NCBI RefSeq assembly: GCF_014851865.1
Contig: NZ_JACVAM010000003.1
Location: 124,001-188,000, forward strand
DNA from: Pseudomonas sp. PDM16
Lineage (GTDB): Bacteria > Pseudomonadota > Gammaproteobacteria > Pseudomonadales > Pseudomonadaceae
Direction: 5' to 3'
DNA length: 64,000 bases
This document shows positions 23,101-29,905 of the stretch, in pieces. The position numbers and the translations under genes are program-made. The stretch's first letter is position 1. Every line of letters begins with the position of its first letter. The notes under the pieces are model-generated. The model did not search any database. It was not told the DNA's origin and saw only the letters and a list, made by a program, of their open reading frames with translations.

Positions 23101-23179
23101 CTATCTACTCGATGTCACTCTGACCAAGGATCAAACTGATAACCGCGTGGCGACGACACTGCATCTGGGAAGCATGTAA
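20147..23179 (+). CDS. DUF748 envelope protein (AsmA-like)
   Basis: This protein of about 1010 residues has one N-terminal membrane segment (about residues 4-26) followed by a long periplasmic region of repeated beta-rich DUF748 segments, as in AsmA/TamB-like proteins. A Pro/Ala/Glu-rich low-complexity linker lies at about 338-404. Near the C terminus FAPGSSELDEAAQKSL resembles the start of an OmpA-type peptidoglycan-binding domain. A role in the outer envelope is likely, but the exact function is unknown. An ATG 12 bases upstream is an alternative start with slightly better ribosome-site spacing. The stop overlaps the next gene. Confidence 0.85.
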   Translation: MPKGLKRAAYALAIAFGLYSLLGFLILPGIALRVANQQLAQLATVPARLERIELNPFSLELQLWGLHIGEADKPQVAFQRLYANLQLDSLWSGALHLADIELEKAHTEVLFAKDGKLNLTGLFRLPPAAEKPATEEPSEPFPLRIGRIELIENGLHFEDLRPSEPVEFIYDSLNLELKNLSTLPDDNADMQMVAIGPRGGRIDWQGQVSLTPITSKGQLKITDGKLKGVWPYVRDAVPLVLEDGVLDLSADYSLNLSKGTELQLSNVSAALSTFAIKSPEDKPLVRLERLDVSETSLDLAKQRVVIGKIRSHKLETWAAREKDGQLDWQKLFASHSKQTPAAAPTAEPALNTAPEAPTANEGGAGSTPAPAAAEKDEPAPADAQQQTASAAAPAEPAEPAKPWQVLLRDVQLREYQIHLADRAAGSQEVKLDLAPLNLDIKDFDSLGTSPFGLKLDTGVNKRGQIKAEGQVQLQPTTAKLQVATRDIDLRLAQSYISPFVRLELRSGQLGSDLAVDLKGVEPLAFSIGGRAEVNQLHTLDTIKDRDFLKWQQLVVEGLDYRHGEGLVIKQINLQQPYARFIINEDLTTNVNDLMIPQPATPDAKAETAGKPLPIRIGGVSIKDGSANFADLSLTPNFATAIQQLNGQIGTLDNQSPKTASVDIKGKVDKYAPVTIKGGLTPFDPMNSLDIATSFKNVELTTLTPYSGKFAGYRIRKGRLNLDLHYQIEKGQLNAENKLLLEDLQLGEKVDSKDAVDLPIRLAVALLKDTKGNIDIQLPVKGNLNDPQFSVMPIVWQTMRNLVLRAAQAPFKFIAGLVGGSDTDLSQVLFAPGSSELDEAAQKSLDTLASALKERPVLRLEVEGMSAEANDGPLLALARLELEYQNTQYKILQRSGDQVPADPTLLVVDEDDKPALLEGIYRARLKQQPPAEWNELPDEERTVKMHEAVVQSWSGSELLLRRLGQARAASIKDYLVERGGLEDQRIYLLDVTLTKDQTDNRVATTLHLGSM

Positions 23180-23469
23180 TGAACAGGTATTTCTGGCTCA
23201 CGGCACTGATGTTGAGCTACGGTTCGGCAGAGGCGGGAACGCTACGCTGTGGAAGCAAGCTGGTCAACGAAGGCGACCGCGCCTTCGAAGTGGAACGCAA
23301 GTGCGGCGAGCCCTCTCACCGTGATCTGGTTGGTTACACCGGAGGCACCTACGGCGATCGAGAGCTCGTCATCGAAGAGTGGGTCTACGGCCCCACCAAT
23401 GGAATGCTCAGCATCCTCACCTTCCAAGGTAACCGCCTGGTACGTATCGAAACCAAGCGCGCCGATTGA
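23179..23469 (+). CDS. small exported DUF2845 protein, copy 1
   Basis: This 96-residue protein has a signal peptide (MNRYFWLTALMLSYGSAEA), then TLRCGSKLVNEGD, a conserved CGEP motif and the EEWVYGPTNGML block typical of DUF2845. Two cysteines, in RCGS and KCGE, could form a disulphide in the periplasm. It starts within the stop codon of the DUF748 gene (TAATG), so it is translationally coupled to it. Function unknown. Confidence 0.85.
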   Translation: MNRYFWLTALMLSYGSAEAGTLRCGSKLVNEGDRAFEVERKCGEPSHRDLVGYTGGTYGDRELVIEEWVYGPTNGMLSILTFQGNRLVRIETKRAD

Positions 23470-23488
23470 CCGATCATCAGGAAAATAC

Positions 23489-23794
23489 ATGTTCTTGAGG
23501 TACCTGCTCCCGGCGCTTTGCATGATCTGGGTCATGCCAGCCATGGCCGGTTCCACGCTGCGCTGCGGCAGCAAGCTCATCAGCCTGTACGATACGGCTA
23601 GCCAGGTGCAGGCCAAATGTGGCGACCCCGTCAGCCGTGACTTCCTTGGCTACCGTGAAGTGGTCGATCAGTACGGCTTCGTCAGCGAAGTCCCGCTGGA
23701 GGAGTGGGTCTACGGACCGAAGAATGGCATGCTCTATTTCCTTCGACTGCAAGCCAATCGCCTGATCAAGATAGAGAGCAAGCGCAGCAACTGA
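23489..23794 (+). CDS. small exported DUF2845 protein, copy 2
   Basis: This 101-residue protein is a paralogue of the preceding gene, with a signal peptide ending AMAGS, then TLRCGSKLISLYD, CGDPVSRDFLGY and EEWVYGPKNGML. The start follows AGGAAA at normal spacing. The tandem pair presumably arose by duplication and forms an operon with the DUF748 gene, pointing to a shared envelope role. Longer upstream in-frame readings run through the first copy and are rejected. Confidence 0.85.
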   Translation: MFLRYLLPALCMIWVMPAMAGSTLRCGSKLISLYDTASQVQAKCGDPVSRDFLGYREVVDQYGFVSEVPLEEWVYGPKNGMLYFLRLQANRLIKIESKRSN

Positions 23795-23845
23795 TTAACT
23801 GGAGCGATATCATTCGCCCTCGCTACCCACGCCTCTAGAAAGTTT

Positions 23846-24538
23846 ATGCAGCACACCATCAAGCCTATCGGCTTCCTGCACTCCTGTTTCAAGGAGAAGT
23901 TCGCCATCCCGCGCCAGCCGCAACTGGCCCCCGCCGCCCGCGGCGTACTGGAGCTGGTGCCGCCCTTCGACCGAGCCGAGGCCATCGAGGGACTGGAGCA
24001 GGTCAGCCATGTCTGGCTGCTGTTTCTCTTCCACCGGGCGCTGGAGGACAAGCCGCGGCTCAAGGTGCGCCCGCCGCGTCTGGGCGGCAACGCCACTATG
24101 GGCGTGTTCGCCACCCGCGCCACGCATCGCCCCAATGGTATCGGCCAGTCGGTAGTGAAGCTGGAAAGGGTCGAGCCTGGGCGCCTGTGGCTATCCGGAA
24201 TCGACCTGCTGGACGACACTCCGGTACTGGATATCAAGCCCTATGTGCCCTACGCCGATCAGGTGCCCGATGCCTTCAACCATATCGCCGATGCCCCGCC
24301 ACCACAGGTAAAGCTGGAGTGGCAGGACACCGCCCTGCAACAGGCCCGCAGCCATGCCCTGCGCCTGGGTGAGCCGCTGGTAGAGTTGATCGAGCAGTGC
24401 CTGGCCCAGGACCCTCGCCCGGCCTATCAGGTACCGGAACCGGGGCGACGCTACGGCGTGCTGCTGTGGGACGTGCAGGTGCGATGGCACTATCCGGAGC
24501 CCGGCCGCATCCGAGTGCTGGAAGTGGTAGCGGCCTAG
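23846..24538 (+). CDS. trmO: tRNA (t6A37) N6-methyltransferase TrmO
   Basis: This 230-residue YaeB/TsaA-family protein methylates N6-threonylcarbamoyladenosine at position 37 of tRNAs, using SAM. Family marks are IKPIGFLHSCFKEKFAIPRQ at the N terminus, the FATRATHRPNGIGQSVVKL block, and DLLDDTPVLDIKPYVPYAD. It ends at a bidirectional hairpin shared with the convergent fpr gene. Confidence 0.92.
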   Translation: MQHTIKPIGFLHSCFKEKFAIPRQPQLAPAARGVLELVPPFDRAEAIEGLEQVSHVWLLFLFHRALEDKPRLKVRPPRLGGNATMGVFATRATHRPNGIGQSVVKLERVEPGRLWLSGIDLLDDTPVLDIKPYVPYADQVPDAFNHIADAPPPQVKLEWQDTALQQARSHALRLGEPLVELIEQCLAQDPRPAYQVPEPGRRYGVLLWDVQVRWHYPEPGRIRVLEVVAA

Positions 24539-24547
24539 AAACGACAA

Positions 24548-24567
24548 ACCCGCCGGAAGGCGGGTCT
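24548..24567. terminator. shared terminator hairpin of trmO and fpr
   Basis: ACCCGCC (24548-24554) pairs with GGCGGGT (24559-24565) around GGAA, between convergent genes. The flanking T tracts are weak. Confidence 0.6.
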
Positions 24568-24587
24568 GTGCGTGGAGCGACTGGCGC

Positions 24588-25367
24588 TTATTTCTCGACG
24601 AAAGCGCGCTCGATCAGGTAATCACCCGGCTCGCGCATGCGCGCGGATATCTTCAGACCGAAGCTGTCGAGCACTTCGCTGGTCTCATCGAGCATGCTCG
24701 GACTGCCGCAGATCATGGCACGGTCGTCCTGCGGGTTGATCGGCGGCAGACCGATGTCCTCGAACAGCTTGCCGCTGCGCATCAGATCGGTCAGGCGGCC
24801 CTGATTCTCGAACGGCTCGCGGGTCACGGTCGGGTAGTAGATCAGCTTGTTCTTCAGAGCATCGCCGAAAAACTCGTTGTTCGGCAGGTGCTCGGTGATG
24901 AACTCGCGGTAAGCGACCTCGTTCACATAGCGCACACCGTGAACCAGAATCACCTTCTCGAAGCGCTCGTAGGTTTCAGGGTCCTGGATGACGCTCATGA
25001 AAGGCGCCAGACCGGTGCCGGTGCTGAGCAGGTACAGGTGCTTGCCCGGATTGAGGTCATCGAGTACCAGCGTGCCGGTAGGCTTCTTGCTGATGATGAT
25101 CTCGTCACCTTCCTTGAGGTGCTGCAGCTGCGAGGTCAACGGACCATCCGGCACCTTGATGCTGAAGAACTCCAGATGCTCTTCCCAGTTAGGGCTGGCT
25201 ATCGAGTAGGCACGCATCAAAGGGCGGCCGTTGGGCTGCTGCAAGCCGATCATCACGAACTGGCCGTTCTCGAAGCGCAGGCCCGGGTCGCGGGTGCACT
25301 TGAAGCTGAACAGGGTGTCGTTCCAGTGGTGCACACTGAGTACGCGTTCCGAGTTCATGTTGCTCAT
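24588..25367 (-). CDS. fpr: ferredoxin--NADP reductase
   Basis: This 259-residue flavoprotein exchanges electrons between NADPH and ferredoxin or flavodoxin and takes part in oxidative-stress defence. The FAD-binding RAYSIAS motif, the GTGLAPFMS segment for NADP and a C-terminal ERAFVEK ending are typical of the bacterial subclass I enzymes. GAGGAC precedes the start at 8 bases. In pseudomonads the fpr-finR pair is divergent, as here. Confidence 0.95.
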   Translation of the reverse strand: MSNMNSERVLSVHHWNDTLFSFKCTRDPGLRFENGQFVMIGLQQPNGRPLMRAYSIASPNWEEHLEFFSIKVPDGPLTSQLQHLKEGDEIIISKKPTGTLVLDDLNPGKHLYLLSTGTGLAPFMSVIQDPETYERFEKVILVHGVRYVNEVAYREFITEHLPNNEFFGDALKNKLIYYPTVTREPFENQGRLTDLMRSGKLFEDIGLPPINPQDDRAMICGSPSMLDETSEVLDSFGLKISARMREPGDYLIERAFVEK

Positions 25368-25525
25368 GCGATGTGTCCTCAAAAGTCTCGGAGTCCAGAT
25401 TGCCGGATGGCGCGCTCGACCTGTTTGAGTCAGGTCAATGCTTGTCGCTTTCATGGGGCAATCGTCTGCCGGGCCGGCAGCGTTGCGCGCCATTCTAATG
25501 GCAGCCACAATATCTGTTAAGCGAA

Positions 25526-25551
25526 TTATCAAGATAACGATTATTGGTTAT
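25526..25551. promoter_or_regulatory. dyad symmetry in the fpr-finR intergenic region
   Basis: TTATC-AA-GATAA (25526-25537) overlaps ATAAC-N8-GTTAT (25534-25551). Both lie just upstream of finR in an AT-rich stretch, where a LysR-type regulator would bind. The exact FinR site is not established by this. Confidence 0.4.
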
Positions 25552-25557
25552 ATAGAT

Positions 25558-26484
25558 ATGCGATTCACTCTCAGACAGCTGGAAGTCTTCGTCGCCGTAG
25601 CCAAGCAGGAAAGCGTGTCCCGCGCCGCGGAATCGCTGGCCTTGTCGCAGTCAGCCGCGAGCACTTCTCTCAGCGAGCTGGAGCGACAGTCCGACTGCCA
25701 GCTATTCGATCGAGCCGGCAAGCGCCTCTCGCTCAACGCCCTTGGGCGCCAGTTACTACCGCAGGCCGTGGCCCTGCTCGACCAGGCCAAGGAGATGGAG
25801 CGCTTGCTCAGCGGCAAGACCGGCTTCGGCCTGTTGGAGCTGGGTGCCACCCTCACGGTCGGCAACTACCTCGCCACCCTACTCATCGGCAACTTCATGC
25901 AGCGCCATCCGGAGTGCCGTCTCAAACTGCATGTACAGAACACTGCCAACGTGGTGCAGCAGGTCGCCCACTACGAGCTGGATCTGGGGCTGATCGAGGG
26001 CGATTGCCAGCACCCGGATATAGAAGTGCAACCCTGGGTCGAGGACGAGCTGGTAGTGTTTTGCGCCCCTCGCCACCCGCTGGCAGAGCGTGGCACGGCA
26101 ACACTGGAGGAACTCAGCCGCGAGGCCTGGATTCTACGCGAACAAGGTTCGGGCACCCGACTGACTTTCGACCAGGCCATGCGTCATCATCCGGCGCAGC
26201 TGAATATCCGCCTGGAGCTGGAACATACCGAGGCGATCAAGCGCGCGGTGGAGTCGGGTCTGGGAATCGGCTGCATCTCGCGTCTGGCCCTGCGCGACGC
26301 CTTCCGCCGCGGTAGCCTCGTACCAGTGGAGACGCCGGAGCTGGACCTCACCCGCCAGTTCTACTTCATCTGGCACCGACAGAAGTACCAGACCGCCGCC
26401 ATGCGCGAATTTCTCGAACTGTGCCGAGAGATGACAGCCGGTATCCGTCGTAGTGACGAGATTATCCTGCCATCGATCGCCTGA
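25558..26484 (+). CDS. finR: LysR-family regulator FinR
   Basis: This 308-residue protein has an N-terminal winged helix (RFTLRQLEVFVAVAKQESVSRAA) and a substrate-binding co-inducer domain (about 90-295). Divergent placement from fpr matches the FinR activator described in P. putida and P. aeruginosa, which induces fpr under superoxide and related stress. The ATG giving MRFTLRQ is chosen because the family starts there; no clear Shine-Dalgarno is seen. Naming rests on context plus family. Confidence 0.88.
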   Translation: MRFTLRQLEVFVAVAKQESVSRAAESLALSQSAASTSLSELERQSDCQLFDRAGKRLSLNALGRQLLPQAVALLDQAKEMERLLSGKTGFGLLELGATLTVGNYLATLLIGNFMQRHPECRLKLHVQNTANVVQQVAHYELDLGLIEGDCQHPDIEVQPWVEDELVVFCAPRHPLAERGTATLEELSREAWILREQGSGTRLTFDQAMRHHPAQLNIRLELEHTEAIKRAVESGLGIGCISRLALRDAFRRGSLVPVETPELDLTRQFYFIWHRQKYQTAAMREFLELCREMTAGIRRSDEIILPSIA

Positions 26485-26514
26485 GGGTTGGCGGCGGGAG
26501 TATGGAGATATCAG

Positions 26515-26883
26515 TCAGGCCGAAGCGGCCAGGGGATGAAAGCTGAAGTAGCTGCGCAGGGCGTCGACCATCTCGACATATTCGGACGGCGGCGCGACCA
26601 GAGAGAAGCCCGAGTCGTAGGTGCCCGGAGTCACGTCCTCGCGGCTCCACTGACAGGTGGCGGCAAAATCCACATTGTGGATACGTCCATCGCGGCCGGG
26701 CACCTTGAGACGCATGTCGAAACGACCATTGACCAGCATGGGATACTGACTGATCAACATCAGCCCATCCAGCGAGATGTTGCCGATATAGCCCATGGGC
26801 TTGTCGGTGATCCGGTTGAACACTTTCAAGTAGTAGGGTAACTGGTGGCGTTCGATGCGGCGCTGAATGTGCATGGTGGCCAA
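26515..26883 (-). CDS. PilZ-domain protein
   Basis: This 122-residue protein is a single PilZ domain. The N-terminal arginine motif (RRIER, residues 8-12) and NISLDGLML (NxSxxG) form the usual c-di-GMP-binding signature, so it probably binds the nucleotide. No output domain is fused, so it must act through a partner. It lies alone between finR (convergent) and a DUF4124 gene. Confidence 0.88.
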   Translation of the reverse strand: MATMHIQRRIERHQLPYYLKVFNRITDKPMGYIGNISLDGLMLISQYPMLVNGRFDMRLKVPGRDGRIHNVDFAATCQWSREDVTPGTYDSGFSLVAPPSEYVEMVDALRSYFSFHPLAASA

Positions 26884-26934
26884 TCGCTATGGACGGGATT
26901 CGAGTATGGCTGCTAGGCGGCTACTCGACCAGAC

Positions 26935-27360
26935 TCAGCCGCATCGCTCGGCGATGCGAGACGACAGACGGCCGCGAGCAGCTTCTACTTGCTCGTCGCT
27001 GTAGTAGGTGCGCTCACCCTTTTCATCACGTCGAAAATATCGCCCGCCCTCCTGAATCCTCGCCAGGCTGTCACGCAGCTTCCTGCATTCCTGGGCACGT
27101 TCCGCCCTTGCCTGGCTCGCGCGAGCATCGGAGGTTGCCTTCTCTTCGCGACGGGCATCGTAGAACTGTCGTGTACGCTCCTCCCGTTGGCGGGTAGCAT
27201 CATCGCGCTCTACCACCTGGGGTTTGACTTCGACCTGCTCGGCTTCGCTGGTTCCGGGTTTCTCACCGAAGTGCACACGCCCTTGGGCATCCGTCCAGCG
27301 ATAGATCTCTGCAGTGGCCAGGCTCGGCACCAGCAAGGCGACAAGAATCAGATGGCGCAT
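26935..27360 (-). CDS. exported DUF4124 protein
   Basis: This 141-residue protein has a signal peptide (MRHLILVALLVPSLATA) followed directly by EIYRWTDAQGRVHFGEKP, the DUF4124 core found at the N terminus of many exported proteins. The rest is charged and probably helical, rich in Arg, Glu and Gln. An AGGAGG Shine-Dalgarno fixes the start. Function unknown. Confidence 0.83.
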   Translation of the reverse strand: MRHLILVALLVPSLATAEIYRWTDAQGRVHFGEKPGTSEAEQVEVKPQVVERDDATRQREERTRQFYDARREEKATSDARASQARAERAQECRKLRDSLARIQEGGRYFRRDEKGERTYYSDEQVEAARGRLSSRIAERCG

Positions 27361-27429
27361 AGGGCTCCTCCTTCGATTGGCTTTAGCCACCCTTCCTCGT
27401 TGGGCAACGGCCGACTGGCGAGCCTGGCG

Positions 27430-27804
27430 TCACAGCGACGCCGGCGAGGCCTTGGCCGCTTCGGCCGCCCGATGATGCCCGAGCTGGCGCAATGTCTCCA
27501 GCCTGGCACGCGCACGATAGGCATACTCGCTGGCCGGGTAGCGACTGATGATGAACTCGTAGGTCTGCGCTGCATCGACGAACAGGTTCTGTCGCTCCAG
27601 ACACTGGCCTCGCAACAACGAAATCTCTGGCTGGATGTAGCTACGCGAGCGGCTATCGCGCTCGGCCCGCGAAAGGTCAAGCAGGGCCTTCTCGCAATCA
27701 TCCGCGTTGTAATGCCGATAGGCCTCGTCCAGGTGACGATCCAGGGACACTCGGGTGCAGCCGATCAAGCCGGCCAGGGTAACGATCAGAATCAGGGTGC
27801 GCAT
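27430..27804 (-). CDS. lipoprotein with TPR-like helices
   Basis: This 124-residue protein has a lipoprotein signal with lipobox LIGC at residues 12-15 or so. Its helical repeats resemble tetratricopeptides (HYNADDCEKALLDLSRAE, FVDAAQTYEFIISRYPASEYAYRA). The start follows GGAGG. Probably outer-membrane anchored and a protein-protein interaction module. It may be co-transcribed with the DUF4124 gene 69 bases downstream. Confidence 0.78.
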   Translation of the reverse strand: MRTLILIVTLAGLIGCTRVSLDRHLDEAYRHYNADDCEKALLDLSRAERDSRSRSYIQPEISLLRGQCLERQNLFVDAAQTYEFIISRYPASEYAYRARARLETLRQLGHHRAAEAAKASPASL

Positions 27805-27943
27805 GATGAAATCCTCCACTGTTGCAGTGTATCGGCGAAAGGAGGGTTTTCTGCAGCGTCAGACAGGTAGTGCAAGCGAACAATGACTACAGTGACAGGC
27901 CGTAGTAGCCTCGCCCGCACGCTATGCCAACTGGAGTTATCGC

Positions 27944-29395
27944 ATGACCCTGCGCCGCACCAAGATCGTCGCCACCCTCGGCCCCGCCAGTAGCTCTCCG
28001 GAGGTTCTGGAGCAACTGATAGTCGCCGGTATCGACGTGGCCCGCCTGAACTTCTCCCACGGCACCGCCGATGATCACAAGGCCCGCGCTGCACTGGTGC
28101 GAGAGCTGGCCGCCAAGCACGGACGACACGTTGCATTGCTCGGCGACCTGCAGGGACCGAAGATCCGCATCGCCAAGTTCACTAACAAACGCATCGAGCT
28201 CGACGAAGGCGCCGTGTTCCGCCTGTCCTCCAGTCATTCGCGCACCGAGGGCACCCAGGAAGTCGTCGGTATCGACTATCCGGCGCTGATCCAAGACTGC
28301 GATGTCGGCGACGAGTTGCTGCTGGACGATGGTCGCGTGGTCATGCGTGTGGAACTCAAGGGTGCCGACGAACTGCACTGCCGCGTGCTGATCGGCGGCC
28401 CGCTGTCCGACAACAAGGGTATCAACCGTCGCGGTGGCGGCCTCACCGCTCCGGCCCTGACCGAGAAGGACATGGTCGACATCAAGCTGGCAGCAGAGAT
28501 GGAGCTGGATTACGTCGCGGTGTCCTTCCCGCGTGATGCGGCCGACATGGACTACGCCCGCCGCCTGCTCACCGAGGCCGGGGGTAATGCCTGGCTGGTG
28601 GCCAAGATCGAGCGCGCCGAAGCGGTGGCCGACGACGCCGCACTGGACGGTCTGATCCGCGCCAGCGACGCGGTAATGGTGGCTCGCGGTGATCTCGCCG
28701 TGGAAATCGGCGATGCCGAGCTGGTCGGTATCCAGAAGAAGATCATCGCCCACGCCCGCCGCTACAACAAAGCGGTGATCACTGCGACCCAGATGATGGA
28801 GTCGATGATCCACAGCCCCATGCCGACCCGCGCTGAGGTGTCCGACGTGGCAAACGCCGCGCTCGACTACACCGACGCGGTGATGCTCTCGGCCGAGAGC
28901 GCCGCCGGCGAGTACCCGGTGGAAGCCGTGGAGGCCATGGCCCGTGTCTGCCTGGGCGCCGAGAAGCACCCAACCAGCCAGCGCTCCAGCCATCGCATCG
29001 GCCGCACCTTCGAGCGCTGCGATGAGAGCGTGGCCCTGGCCACCATGTACACCGCCAACCACTTCCCAGGTGTCAAGGCGATCATCAGCCTGACCGAGAG
29101 CGGCTACAGTCCGCTGATCATGTCGCGCATCCGCTCGTCGATCCCGATCTTCGCCTTCACTCCGCACCGCGAGGCCCAAGCTCGCGTGGCGCTGTTCCGC
29201 GGCGTGTATACCGTGCCATTCGACCCGGCCGCCCTGCCCGCCAACAAGGTCAGCCAGGCGGCAGTCGACGAGCTGCTCAAGCGCGGCTTCGTCGAGCCAG
29301 GCGATTGGGTGATCCTCACCAAGGGCGATAGCTACCACGGCACTGGCGGCACCAACACCATGAAGATTCTCCACGTGGGCGATCCGCTGGTGTGA
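27944..29395 (+). CDS. pyk: pyruvate kinase
   Basis: This 483-residue enzyme converts phosphoenolpyruvate and ADP to pyruvate and ATP at the end of the Entner-Doudoroff pathway. RRTKIVATLGPAS and LNFSHGT open the barrel. The active-site signature AWLVAKIERAEAV carries the catalytic Lys, and ATQMMESMI and the C-terminal regulatory domain follow. Pseudomonads carry two isozymes; this resembles the PykA type, but I leave the suffix open. CTGGAG precedes the start. Confidence 0.95.
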   Translation: MTLRRTKIVATLGPASSSPEVLEQLIVAGIDVARLNFSHGTADDHKARAALVRELAAKHGRHVALLGDLQGPKIRIAKFTNKRIELDEGAVFRLSSSHSRTEGTQEVVGIDYPALIQDCDVGDELLLDDGRVVMRVELKGADELHCRVLIGGPLSDNKGINRRGGGLTAPALTEKDMVDIKLAAEMELDYVAVSFPRDAADMDYARRLLTEAGGNAWLVAKIERAEAVADDAALDGLIRASDAVMVARGDLAVEIGDAELVGIQKKIIAHARRYNKAVITATQMMESMIHSPMPTRAEVSDVANAALDYTDAVMLSAESAAGEYPVEAVEAMARVCLGAEKHPTSQRSSHRIGRTFERCDESVALATMYTANHFPGVKAIISLTESGYSPLIMSRIRSSIPIFAFTPHREAQARVALFRGVYTVPFDPAALPANKVSQAAVDELLKRGFVEPGDWVILTKGDSYHGTGGTNTMKILHVGDPLV

Positions 29396-29451
29396 TTCGC
29401 CTCAAGGCTGACGGCAATGCTCTCAGCTTCGCGGCAGTAACCAGAAAGCAG

Positions 29452-29485
29452 AAAGGCCGTCTTGCAAATGCGAGGCGGCCTTTTT
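29452..29485 (+). terminator. pyruvate kinase terminator
   Basis: AAAGGCCG (29452-29459) pairs with CGGCCTTT (29476-29483); the interior also pairs (CTTGC with GCGAG), and a T run follows. Confidence 0.9.
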
Positions 29486-29505
29486 ATTGGGTGTGAAATC
29501 TGGGC

Positions 29506-29531
29506 AAAAAAAGGGGCGGTTTTACCCGCCC
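29506..29531 (-). terminator. rsmZ terminator
   Basis: On the minus strand GGGCGG (29531-29526) pairs with CCGCCC (29519-29514) around a 6-base loop, followed by seven Ts (29512-29506). Confidence 0.88.
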
Positions 29532-29640
29532 GCTCTTTCTTCCCTACTCCCTGAGAATCCTTTCATCATCCTGATGAACCGCATCCTGCGGTGGCTCCCT
29601 GGTTGCCATCCTGGCTCCCGTGCCTCATCCCTAGGCACGA
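29506..29640 (-). ncRNA. rsmZ: RsmZ-type regulatory RNA
   Basis: On the minus strand this stretch holds nine GGA motifs. Stem-loops GTGCCT/AGGCAC, GCC/GGC, ACCGC/GCGGT and TTCATC/GATGAA each expose AGGG or AGGAT in the loop; three share the pentaloop AGGAT. The RNA ends in a GC hairpin and seven Us. This is the architecture of RNAs that titrate RsmA/RsmE (CsrA). The site just downstream of rpoS is where P. aeruginosa has rsmZ. A TAATAT -10 at 29650-29645 places the 5' end near 29638-29640. An upstream GacA-type box fits GacS/GacA control. Confidence 0.92.
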
Positions 29641-29644
29641 CTTG

Positions 29645-29673
29645 ATATTAGCGTTTTCCCGTTCCCGGACAAG
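29645..29673 (-). promoter_or_regulatory. promoter of rsmZ
   Basis: On the minus strand TAATAT lies at 29650-29645, with a weak TTGTCC about 16 bases upstream. A weak -35 fits a promoter that needs an activator. Confidence 0.6.
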
Positions 29674-29795
29674 GCCCTGCACCAGACGAAACGAACATGC
29701 ACTCGAACCCGAAAAAATCAAAAAACCATACATTTCATAGCTTTAAAATAACCAAGCAGATAAGAATAGATCGCAACCGGCACATGAACGCTGGA

Positions 29796-29828
29796 TTCGC
29801 TTACACCATGTGTAAGCGAACACCTACA
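29796..29828. promoter_or_regulatory. GacA-box-like site overlapping a perfect palindrome
   Basis: TGTAAG-N6-CCTACA (29811-29828) differs by one base from the GacA consensus TGTAAG-N6-CTTACA. It lies about 170 bases upstream of the rsmZ start, the usual distance. Its first half is also the right arm of a perfect palindrome at 29796-29820: TTCGCTTACAC, CAT, then the exact complement. Confidence 0.72.
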
Positions 29829-29860
29829 CAAACGACATCGAAGCCGTCTCTCTCCTCCAT

Positions 29861-29888
29861 AAAAAAGCCCGGCCAGTGCCGGGCTTTT
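29861..29888 (-). terminator. rpoS terminator
   Basis: AAAAGCCCGGC (29863-29873) and its complement (29878-29888) flank CAGT just downstream of the rpoS stop. Read on the minus strand the stem ends in a U run. Confidence 0.88.
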
Positions 29889-29905
29889 CGCGAACCAAAC
29901 GACGG

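Noticed and set aside
27887..29374. 495-residue minus-strand frame opposite pyk
   Set aside because: Shadow of pyruvate kinase with no recognisable domain.
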